DNA from: Stemphylium vesicarium
Taxonomy: Eukaryota; Ascomycota; Dothideomycetes; Pleosporales; Pleosporaceae
Reading direction: 5' to 3'
Length of the DNA stretch: 64,000 nucleotides
NCBI GenBank assembly: GCA_004380135.1
Contig: QXCR01000007.1
Span: 186,001 to 250,000 of the forward strand
In this document: in pieces, positions 55,406 to 64,000 of the stretch
Numbering within the stretch: position 1 is the stretch's first letter
Layout of the letters: each line of letters opens with the position of its first letter
Program-made: the position numbers and the translations under genes
The notes under the pieces: generated by a model
What the model was told of the DNA's origin: nothing
Database searches by the model: none
The model's input: only the letters and a program-made list of their open reading frames with translations

Positions 55406-56455
55406 GATGGATCTGCACGAGAGCTGGAGGGGGAAAGTGCGTAGAGTAGGTAGGTCAGTGGTAGGGTGTAGAGAGGGATGTTTGTTCTCTTAAGCGGCTA
55501 GAAAGTGGCAGTTGCTGTAGGTGGGTAACCGCTGGTGGCGGATAGTGGGACTGTCGATCCCGTGCCAAGACCCAACGAGTTCTGCGATATAACTCGGACG
55601 GCAACCTGTCAAGTGCGTATATGTGGTGAATCCGTAAAAGGTAGTAAAAGAACGACAAAACGGGTGTATTATAAAGTGTACACGTACGTTGAATCTGATG
55701 CACGATGGGCTGAAGTGGTGAGGGTGGAGCCGCAGGCCTGGATTTGCGAATCTGGAAAAGCCGAAGATGACGCGACTAGTGCGCGCTAGTCCAGTAAGCG
55801 AGGTGGGATGTAGCACCAGCGACAGGAATTAAGAATCGTGATCGGGTCTAGTTATTGCAGTAGGCTGGAATCTGGTTAGAGCAGGCATAGGTTCGATGGG
55901 TTGCGTGGTCGAGACTTTGGTCTGTTGAACTAATCCACCGGCCTTTGCCATTGGCCAGGTTTTGCCAATTGAGGGTCTTTATATAAAAACAAAGCAGTAA
56001 GATCAATAATTCGAATTAGAGAATATGACTGTTGTGTGGTAATTAATGGAGGGGAAAGGTACAGTAAGAATGCCATACGGAAAGGAAACGACTTGTCCGT
56101 GAAGAGAGCCATACAACAACACCCAACTACCAATATTCCGAAGCGCTTCAACGCCCGATAGCACCGAGACAATCCAAGTAGCGTACAGTTGAAGACACTG
56201 AGAAGCTCTGCTTGGGCCAGCCTTCACCATCTATATGGCCAACGAATGCTGCCAGTACAAGATATTTGGCCAGATCTGACAAGCAAAGATCCAAAAAGGA
56301 CAAGTCAAGCCGATGAAAAGGCAATGTTGATCGGCTGCGAGAAGGGAACGCTGTGCGAGAAAAAGCGCAATTTTGCTTTTTGGAGATAATGTCAGACAGT
56401 GCCGAGAGCAGTAAGACACATGGCACTCACCAAGTTCGCGTCAATACCCCAGACT
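55406..56455. other. Intergenic region, no gene recognised
   Basis: This is the promoter of the helicase gene plus the 3' flank of the small proline-rich gene. Frames of 60-110 codons on the minus strand have no recognisable content. Confidence 0.45.
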
Positions 56456-56714
56456 TTAGATCTCAAGTGGAGCCAGGAGATCGAGCTTGCAGGAGCATTA
56501 GTCAAGTCCGTTATTTTCCTGTTCCAATACTCACAGAGACGATGCGGTTCCAATGCGCTGGGCTTGGTGGAGGCTGAGGTGGAGGGGATGGCGGGTCATC
56601 TCTTGAGCGATCTTGGGGCGGCATGGAGATGGTTGACTTGAATTCGCCAGCAGCGGAGCGCATGTTGACGAGATCAAAGGCGTTGCCCATTGAGCTTTCA
56701 GGAGAGATGGTCAT
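56456..56714 (-). CDS. Small proline-rich hypothetical protein
   Basis: Two exons, 56535..56714 and 56456..56485, flank a 49-nt intron with strong sites (GTGAGT, CTAAT branch, GCAAG) and give 69 residues. The sequence is MGNAFDLVNMRSAAGEF-like, then SMPPQDRSRDDPPSPPPQPP and PAHWNRIVS, then LDLLAPLEI from exon 2. I recognise no family. The perfect splice signals joining two short frames are the main support. The Pro run suggests a flexible linker or SH3/WW ligand. Confidence 0.4.
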
Positions 56715-58100
56715 TGTGAGTATAAAGAGAGAGGTGATGATCAGACTTCAAATTGAACAGATTGAGATTGTGATTGAGTGAGGTCAATTGTGAGAGAAAG
56801 GAGGATTGTGTTCTGCAGAATAAAACACTAAAGTCGTCTCGAGATTAAATAGTCTGACATGCAGTTTTCCTACGCTGCCGATTGAAGGCCTCAAAGTTAC
56901 CTAGTGGCTTACAGGGGCGTATGTCTAGCTGGCATATCCAAACAAAATGGAAAAGACAACCAGAGTCGCAGCGGCCCGCCCGAACGGAAAGACGGGTGGC
57001 GCCAGGAAGTACCAAGTCCAAAGTCGCGGGCTGGTATGAGATGCTGGTTTGGGGAAGAGGGAGTACAAGCGGCAAGTAAAGACGTTCCCCGGGTCTAGAA
57101 AAGCTTGAACCTTGGGATAGAAATTGAGCGACAACTTGAATCAACAACGTGGCAACGGATGAGAGAGTGGCGGGCTTGCGTTGACCGATTGTGGCACAAC
57201 GGTGAGCAAGGATGAGGGCTGCTTGTAACCGTGAGGCGCCGGGGAAGAGTGTCCGCGGCCGCATAGCATAGGTTAGTGGTGGACATGCTTGAGCGAGATT
57301 GCTTTCCATCCGATGTAAGATTTGCAAATGGCGGTCTACGAGACCATGGCAAGGCCGATACGCGAAGGTTGCTCTTCGATCGAATACCCAGCTGGGCGCT
57401 TGGCATGGCAGATACACGGAGGTTAGGGGTATCATTGGTTAGAGGCGCGAAAGATGCCAGTGTCAGAATGGGCAAAGGGCCAGCCAGAGGTGAAGCGGAG
57501 ATGTTTGTCTATTCTCAAGTGAAGCAAACGGCGGGCCAATGGAATTGATGTCGTTGCTATTGACGCTGATGGACGCGTAGATATGGATAATTGCATTCAC
57601 AGTGACTGCGTCCATCGGTGTGAAAGGCGGCGTGGGTCGGACGCGTGTGAAGTGGTGATGGTGAGAGTGACGACGGGGCAAGCACGCTCGGACGTCACGG
57701 CGCGCCAAGCCTGACGCGAGCCGTCACCCATCGCTACTTCGGTCTACGCAGATTCACTGTTTGCCAGTGGAAGCCTGGATTTGTGCAATCACCCTTCTCT
57801 GATAGCGCGACCATCGCCCCGTACATGAAACACTGAGAAGCACAACTCCGAACCTCCGCGGCCTTCGTCTCGGCCCACCTCGCATGCGCGCGTCCGATAT
57901 GTGCTTCACTGCGTCCCAGGGTTAGCAATCACAAATTCCGTCTCTGCGTCACCCGCCTGGTGATACCCTCTCCGCCCTCCCATCGGCTCCTATTGTTCAT
58001 TCCGCTTCATCAGAATTTGCATTAGAATTTGCGCGCCGGCACTGCGACCGCGCCACCAGCCCCAACTCGCTCTCCGCGCCTCGCACCGCGCCCCGCCAAC
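56715..58100. other. Long intergenic region, no gene recognised
   Basis: This separates the small minus-strand gene from TAF6 and should hold both promoters. Open frames such as 56845..57435 (minus) lack domains and look like chance frames in GC-rich DNA. A G+A-rich stretch occurs near 57030..57065. Confidence 0.45.
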
Positions 58101-59583
58101 ATGTCTTCAGTCTGGAACCCGGACAATGTACGAGACGTGGCCGAATCGGTGGGCATCGCCTCACTCGCCGACAACGTAGTCGAGGAGCTAGCGCGTGACG
58201 TTGACTTCCGCTTGGCACAGGTGCTGGAGGAAGCACTCAAGTTCATGCGACACGGAAAGCGGACCACGCTGAGCACACAGGATATATCCAATGCCCTAAA
58301 GGTCCTGAATGTGGAGCCTCTATACGGCTACGAATCTACCCGTCCCTTGCGCTTTGGCGAGGCTTCACTAGGGCCTGGCCAGCCTTTGTACTATGTCGAG
58401 GATGAAGAGGTCGATTTCGAGAAGCTCATCAACGCTCCACTGCCGAAGGTGCCGCGGGAAATCACCTTCACAGGTAAGCTTTGGGAATTTGGAATTGGTA
58501 CATGGCACTCTCTGACATGACCCAGCCCACTGGCTCGCCGTCGAGGGGGTCCAGCCCTCCATACCTCAGAACCCTAACACGAACACGGCCGACTTGCTGC
58601 CAAAGGGCCCCAACGCGAACCCACATTTGGCTGCCGCCAACGGACTTGACAATGTCAACGTCAAGCCCCTCGTCAAACATGTCCTGTCCAAGGAGTCGCA
58701 AGAACTGTTCAATAAGCTGTCTGGCGCACTTGTCGACGAGACCAACATTGAATGGCAAACTGCGGCCCTGGCAGCCATCTCGACAGAGCCCGGCATACAT
58801 CAGCTGACAACCTATCTATTGAGCTTCATAGCCGAGAAGGTTACACACAACATGAAGAACTTGTTCATACTCAGTCAAATGATGCGCGCTGCTGAAGCAC
58901 TGCTAAGGAACCAGGCCATCTACCTCGACCCATACGTCGCATATATGGTACCGCCCATTCTCACCTGCTGTATTGGCGGAAAGCTAGGGCCAGCCAACCA
59001 ACAAGCGCCATCTAACGCCTCATCCGAGACGCTGAACGGCACAGCGCCCGACTACAGCCGCGCCGCTTCCGACGCCTTTTACCTGCGAACCCTCGCAGCG
59101 CATCTCCTCAAAGACATTTGCAGAAAGCACTCCTCCTCAAATCAAGGGCTCAAGTCACGCATCGCGCGCACATGCTTGAAGCAATTCATGGACCCGGACA
59201 AGACAGTCGGCACCCACTTCGGCGCCCTACAAGCCCTACTCCTGGTCTTGGGCCCCGGCGACGCACTCCGCGGACTCATCCTCCCCAACATCAAAATGTA
59301 CAACGACGACTTCCTCGCCAAGAAACTAGGCGACGAGAGCACGCGCCACGATGCCGAGATACTTCTCGAGGTCCTCGTCGGCTCCTTCCCCGCCCTCGTT
59401 TCCAAGGGCGTCAAGGAAAGAGCAGAGAAAGCGAAGCGAGAAGGCACATATGAAGCACCCGATCTCGACGACATGCGAGAACGGCTCGTAGACAAAGTCG
59501 GCGATATAGTAGCTGGTCGGCTCATCGCGAGGAAGATGGATCTAGAAGCCCAGGAAATACTTCGCAAGGATTTTGATATATGA
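58101..59583 (+). CDS. taf6: Transcription initiation factor TFIID subunit 6 (TAF6)
   Basis: This subunit is shared by TFIID (and SAGA in yeast), and its histone fold pairs with TAF9 in promoter recognition. Exons 58101..58473 and 58526..59583 around a 52-nt intron give 476 residues. The N-terminal histone fold reads SVWNPDNVRDVAESVGIASL, then NVVEELARDVDFRLAQVLEE and FMRHGKRTTLSTQDISNALK. Next come VEPLYGYES and AHWLAVEGVQPSIPQNP, which crosses the splice. The HEAT-repeat C-terminal domain has PLVKHVLSKESQELFNKLSG, VAYMVPPILTCCIGGKLG, LRTLAAHLLKDICRKHSSSN and KQFMDPDKTVGTHFGALQAL. Length and domain order match fungal TAF6. Confidence 0.95.
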
Positions 59584-59809
59584 TCACATTATTTAGCATG
59601 CGATATTGGTAAGGCATTGCTGGCGTTTTTCATAGGATAAGGAGGGGGAGCTTGGTCTGTCTGCTAGTATGATACCAACATCCGCTGTCGAGAAAGAAGA
59701 TATTCTTCTCATTTGTGGCAGTAGGATTAAAACGAAAGCTACATTTTACCAAATTTTGTCTTTTCGGAATCAAGTTTTTTGTTCTCGACTGCTCAGTTCA
59801 TTATACATC

Positions 59810-61519
59810 TCATGCACCTGCCCTTTCCACTACCCCTCCACCCCTCACCATCGGCAGCAACGACGCCTTCTCACCATCATCGTCCGTCCACCTCGCCACC
59901 CTCGCCACACATCCATCCACAGCACCATCCATTAATTCCAGTCCTGTATCGAACCAATCCACGCTCTTCTTGACTATACTCCGCATGCACGCAATACCAT
60001 CACCGCCCCCTCTCGCATCGGGGATGGGATCAGAGTGAGAGTGAGATACCGGTGCCGTACCAGCTTCCAGGTCGTGGGGCGAAGATACGTTGAGCGTGTA
60101 GGCTGGGGATGGGGATGCTGGGTTGGCTGGCGGAGATGTGGAGGACGTGGGGGATGAATGGGAATGGGAGTGGGTGTAAGGATAAGTGGAGAAGAAAGCC
60201 GCGTACGCTTTTTTGTATTCTGCCTCGCTTCTTTGTACTCGTTTTTCGCTTCCTAATTCCTGCGATTCTACGTGCCCAGTCGCCGATGGTTGTTGTGGTA
60301 CTGGTGGGATATCGAGGAAGGGGTTCAACGGCGATGAAAATGTCGAGTTTGATGGACGTGGGGAGGGTGATAGCTGTACTTGTGTTCCTTGAGGAAAATG
60401 AGTACGCGGCTGTGAAGTGTATGCTTCCTCTCCGCCTGTCCAGCGATGAGGATACCGGCGGTGCGGTGGTCGTTGTCGTAGTTCGATGCCTTCCTCCCCA
60501 ATCTCTTCATATGCATTCACACTGCCTTTTATGGGATGCGAGAAGGCAGTGTACTTTGCAGACGAAGTTACAGCCTCCTCTCTCCTGCTGTCCCTGTCCC
60601 GCTGCAACGAAGGAATCTGCACGACTCCACTTCCATGCCTGCTTGCGTATTTCGACGGCTTGTCAAATGGTCTTTTATCGTTTTTCACATCCTTCTTCTT
60701 TCTCCCGTACTTTCCCTCATCGTCGTCGTCGTCATCATCACCTCCTCCTTCTCCGAACATTCGCCATGTCTTCAACGGAAAGTTGATGCAGAATACCAAG
60801 CACGTGCACATGACCATTAGTGTCAGCATGGCTAGCGTGCCGATGAGAAGGATTTTATACCCATCAGGCAGGTACGCGAGTTGGTAGTCGACTTGGTTCA
60901 TGACGGACGGAGGGGACGTGGTCGTTGTCATTATCGTCGTTGCTGGCGTGTCAAACGCGCCGCCGACGGACGCAGTGTGTCGGCTGAAGCTGTTCGCAGG
61001 TGCAGTGCGGTGTAAGGGCGACGGCGAGTTGGACAAGTGCTGCGGGACAATTGCGGATGGGTATAAGAACACTGGTGGTGAGATGCGGGGATATCTCGAT
61101 GTAAGGACTGGAGAAGACGGTGAGTGTATCGTTGATGATGTGAACGGTTCCGGAGAAGACGCAGAAAATAGCTGCCTATTTTCCAGTGTTTGCGACATCG
61201 GCACAGAAACGCGCGTTGTTTGCAAATGAAGGCATGAATGCGAGTCTAAATGTGGAGATGATGCAGAAGCACTGAGCTGCCAGGCCCGTCGTCGGCCGGG
61301 GACGACGCCTTGCACCTGCGGGATAGGGAAGTGACTAACTTCCGACTCCGATTGCGTAGACGACCCAGCGAGACTCGGTGTAGTAGTACTTGTATCTCGC
61401 TCAGTCCGGTACAACGATGGAGGATCATTCGCGACGCCTTCGCTCCCCGTAGCCAGCGTCACAACGCCATCAGCCGCGACATATGGAGTCGAGTTCCAAT
61501 CTCTTCGTCTCCTGTGCAT
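59810..61519 (-). CDS. Uncharacterised single-pass membrane protein with disordered flanks
   Basis: I do not recognise this 569-residue intronless ORF. A single strong hydrophobic segment near residues 215-240 (ILLIGTLAMLTLMVMCTCLV) follows a Ser/Thr/Pro-rich N-terminal 200 residues without an obvious signal peptide. After it come a Cys and an Asp run (GGGDDDDDDDEGKYGRKKKD), then Arg/Ser/Pro-rich sequence with a His-Ser run (THSHSHSSPTS). A more ordered end follows (RSIVKKSVDWFDTGLELMDG, then CVARVARWTDDDGEKASLLP). The layout is like fungal surface-sensor or wall-integrity type proteins, but no domain confirms this. The ATG at 61519 begins the frame. Its 3' end faces the TAF6 3' end, 226 nt away. 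Confidence 0.6.
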   Translation of the reverse strand: MHRRRRDWNSTPYVAADGVVTLATGSEGVANDPPSLYRTERDTSTTTPSLAGSSTQSESEVSHFPIPQVQGVVPGRRRAWQLSASASSPHLDSHSCLHLQTTRVSVPMSQTLENRQLFSASSPEPFTSSTIHSPSSPVLTSRYPRISPPVFLYPSAIVPQHLSNSPSPLHRTAPANSFSRHTASVGGAFDTPATTIMTTTTSPPSVMNQVDYQLAYLPDGYKILLIGTLAMLTLMVMCTCLVFCINFPLKTWRMFGEGGGDDDDDDDEGKYGRKKKDVKNDKRPFDKPSKYASRHGSGVVQIPSLQRDRDSRREEAVTSSAKYTAFSHPIKGSVNAYEEIGEEGIELRQRPPHRRYPHRWTGGEEAYTSQPRTHFPQGTQVQLSPSPRPSNSTFSSPLNPFLDIPPVPQQPSATGHVESQELGSEKRVQRSEAEYKKAYAAFFSTYPYTHSHSHSSPTSSTSPPANPASPSPAYTLNVSSPHDLEAGTAPVSHSHSDPIPDARGGGDGIACMRSIVKKSVDWFDTGLELMDGAVDGCVARVARWTDDDGEKASLLPMVRGGGVVERAGA

Positions 61520-62198
61520 GTTGGGAAGTAGCGAGTGGAATATACGCGTTGCGCTGCGCTGCGTGCGATATGAGATATGTGTAGCGATGGGACGCGCGTG
61601 TTGCCGGGTAAAAGAATGTTATTGTGATATGAACCAACGAGTTAAGCGTGCAGAAGATAGACCTAAGGGTACGTTAAATGTGTAAAACGGGTGTATAGAA
61701 GCAAGGAAAGAAGGGTATGGAGAACAATGGGGCAGGAGTTAACAATTTGTCAAAGAGCGCGCAGTCGCCCCTTCCAGAAATTGCGGGCGTGAAGCAGAGA
61801 TACGAGACATCGACTTAGACATGTTTGACAAAGACATTAATACACGAATTGTGTAGCGGAACCAGCGCTTCGATTCACAGAAAGTCAGAATGAGCGGAAG
61901 ATGGAAGGGTATTGAAGATGTTGATGTACTGGTGACGATTACTACAACTACGATTATAGACTATGTGAAGAAAAGCCAAGCAGGTGTCGCGCTGGCATGC
62001 ATTAGAGAGACAAAAAACGCCGCCCGATGAGGATGAATATCCCGTCAAATAACATCTCTATATGATATTCCGTTCATGCGAAAACGACGCGCAAGGCTTT
62101 TATCTTTCTTGAGTAGAAAAGAGATCGCATCCTAAAAGTTCGTAGACTCTGATGCACGTGTGACTTTTTTTTCGGGTCATATACATAACGATACCACT
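61520..62198. other. Intergenic region, no gene seen
   Basis: Promoter of the membrane-protein gene and 3' flank of the ABC transporter. No coding frame or RNA gene recognised. Confidence 0.5.
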
Positions 62199-64000
62199 TC
62201 AACGACGGTTGAAGTTGAGGTACTTGGCCGCAACGAAGAGGATCACCAGGTTACTGGCGATAAAAGCGGCGAAGATACCGAGATCACGCCACCTGTTGCT
62301 GAACTCGTAGCCGAGCGGGGTGTAGAACTCGTCGCCAACCTTGTAGGCGCAGTACTGGCATGCCTCGGTGGCGTTGTTGAGGAGATAACCAGGTCCACCG
62401 CTGGAGAAGAAGTCGCTCATGTAAGACCCGCATTCCTGGCCTTGTGGGGCCTGGAACTGGTTGAATTCAGCGGATGTACATTGAACGGAGAGGTCGTGGA
62501 GTTCGGTGACAACCATGCCTCCGATGAGGCGGGTGAAGGGGTTGAGTTCGTAGAGCCAGACACGCCAGAACTTGGGGATGGAGGGCTTGGGGATCGTGAC
62601 ACCGCAGAAGAGGGCGAAAATGATCTAGATCAAGGTCAGTGAGGGATTCACAAGGTTGATGGGAGTTGACTTACGATGATGAAGGGGTTGCAGTAAGCGG
62701 CGATGAAGGGCGAAGGTGTCAGAGCAGCAATGGCCTGGGCCAAGGTGACGGAGAAAACCTCAGTGATCAAGACGATGAAGAATTGGTATCCTGCACGCGA
62801 GCTATCGGAGTTGAGACCGGGGATGTAGTACAGCGGAATGAAGAAGCATACGGCGCACAGGACACTGTATGGCATCTCGGCCAGAACCATGGAGAGGGCG
62901 AACGGGAACGTCTTGTAGGCCTTGGACATTTGCTCGCGGAACGAGATCATACGCTGGACAGCGTACTTGGGCTCGACTTGGGCGAGAATCAAAGCTGGAA
63001 GGACGGTGACCTGGAAAATGATGAAGACGCGGTACTGCAGAGATGATCGGGAGTCGTCAAGCTGGAGGTACATGAGACCTGTGAGGAGAGCGATGATGAC
63101 GTGGTTGAAGAGACGGGTGAAGCCATAGTTGGGAGTACGCCAGAAGGAAAGGTTCTGGCGCTTGACAACCTGCTTGATCTGGTACGAGAGAGGGGTGGCA
63201 AACTCCTTCTGTTCAACTGGCTCGGCATTACCAACAGCGGCAAGACGCTCCTGCTTGACCTCAACAATGTGGCGCTTGACCTCGGCGAATTCCTCAGAGT
63301 CAGCCCAGACATCTGCCCAGTCCTTGTCACCGATACGCGGAGCGGAACCAGCACCTACGGCATCCAGCATCCATTCAGCGGGGTTGGCAGAAGGAGGGCA
63401 ATCGGCACCATGCTTGTGGAAGTATTCGAGGAGGACGTGCGCATCTTTTCCAATGTCACCGAAGTAGACGCATTGGCCACCACGCTGAAGCAGAAGCAGG
63501 CGATCGAAGTTCTCGAAGAGAGCAGAGTTCGGCTGGTGAATAGTGCAGAGAATGGCTTGACCGGCAGCAGCGAGCTTACGGAGGAAACGAACGATGTTGA
63601 AGGCGCTCTGGGAGTCAAGACCAGAAGTGGGTTCGTCCAAGAAGAGGAGTAGTTCGGGCTTGGCAGCGAGTTCAACACCGATCGTGACACGCTTGCGTTG
63701 TTCGACAGCCAGACCGCTCTCGGGGTCACCAATGATGGCATCTGCGATATCTTCCATCTCCAACAAGGCAATGACCTCCTCAACGTATGCGTACTTTTCA
63801 GACTGAGGCGTCTCAAACGGTTGTCGCAGGTCGGCGGAGAAGCGAAGCGCTTCACGTACAGTTGTAGCGGGCTCGTGCACGTCGAGTTGTTCGGCGTAGG
63901 CAGTTCCACGTTGGAAGGCAATACCAGGAGCTTTTCCGTCGACAAGCTTGTCACCATGGATAACACCAATGTTCTTACGGTTGGCGAGCACATCGAGAAG
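62199..64000 (-). CDS. PDR-type (ABCG) multidrug transporter, C-terminal half only
   Basis: This is the second nucleotide-binding domain and second membrane domain of a full-size PDR/ABCG efflux pump of the plasma membrane. Exons 62675..64000 (open at the window edge) and 62199..62624 are joined by a 50-nt intron. The sequence begins at LLDVLANRKNIGVIHGDKLV, just after the Walker A motif, which lies outside. It continues with GTAYAEQLDVHEPATTVREA, VEQRKRVTIGVELAAKPELL (the ABC signature region), LFLDEPTSGLDSQSAFNIVR (Walker B) and ILCTIHQPNS. Helices follow (FNHVIIALLTGLMYLQL and IIFQVTVLPALILAQVEP), then a Cys-bearing extracellular loop (CTSAEFNQFQAPQGQECGSY) and a last helix (IFAAFIASNLVILFVAAKYL), ending NFNRR. 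The N-terminal half is not in the window. Confidence 0.93.

Noticed and set aside
1..64000. CRISPR arrays, insertion sequences, intact transposons or viral genes
   Set aside because: None seen: no regularly spaced repeats, no transposase or reverse-transcriptase motifs, no terminal inverted repeats flanking an ORF.

Overview
The window is nuclear DNA from a filamentous ascomycete, most likely of the Dothideomycetes/Pleosporales type (inferred from gene content and gene structure; no search could be run). Evidence: short GT-AG introns of mostly 43-99 nt with CTAAC/CTGAC-like branch points, small single-copy housekeeping genes on both strands with no operons, and typically fungal families (Pth11-like receptor, NmrA-like reductase, F-box-like proteins with an LDLP.E.RLQIY start, a PDR-type ABC transporter, secreted GH43 and BBE-type FAD oxidase).

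Layout. 1-8.6 kb: the 5' end of a USP7/Ubp15 deubiquitinase (minus), a mitochondrial PDK/BCKDK-type kinase, a 700-residue unknown protein, and a tail-to-tail NmrA-like reductase and zinc polyol dehydrogenase. 9.2-14.3 kb: an array of three tandem paralogues of an unrecognised secreted-protein family with shared intron positions and graded decay. 14.5-19.3 kb: GH43 hydrolase, splicing factor Yju2, and APC/C subunit Cdc16. 19.9-26.6 kb: Pth11-like receptor, secreted FAD oxidase, small membrane protein, and a weak coiled-coil gene model. 27.8-28.5 kb: F-box-like gene. 29.3-33.6 kb: glucosidase II alpha and nucleoside diphosphate kinase on a shared divergent promoter. 33.9-38.2 kb: a 1,431-residue protein ending in a Telo_bind/POT1-type OB fold. 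38.6-46.3 kb: F-box-like pseudogene, amidase, MFS transporter with a frame problem, second F-box-like gene, GPI-anchored PEBP-like protein. 47.4-55.4 kb: WRN-type exonuclease with HRDC, convergent with a DDX60-like helicase. 56.4-64 kb: small proline-rich gene, TAF6, single-pass membrane protein, and the C-terminal part of a PDR-type ABC transporter that runs off the window.

The genes do not form one pathway. Informational and housekeeping genes (PDK, Yju2, Cdc16, GlcII alpha, NDK, Telo_bind protein, WRN-like exonuclease, DDX60-like helicase, TAF6) are interspersed with accessory, environment-facing genes (NmrA, ADH, GH43, Pth11, BBE oxidase, amidase, MFS, PEBP-like, ABC). The least ordinary stretch is the 9.2-14.3 kb array. 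One copy is littered with stops and frameshifts, one has a Trp-to-TAG stop, and the two best copies both carry ACG exactly where the signal-peptide ATG is expected. All exon models come from reading splice sites and keeping frame; spliced lengths were checked to be multiples of three.
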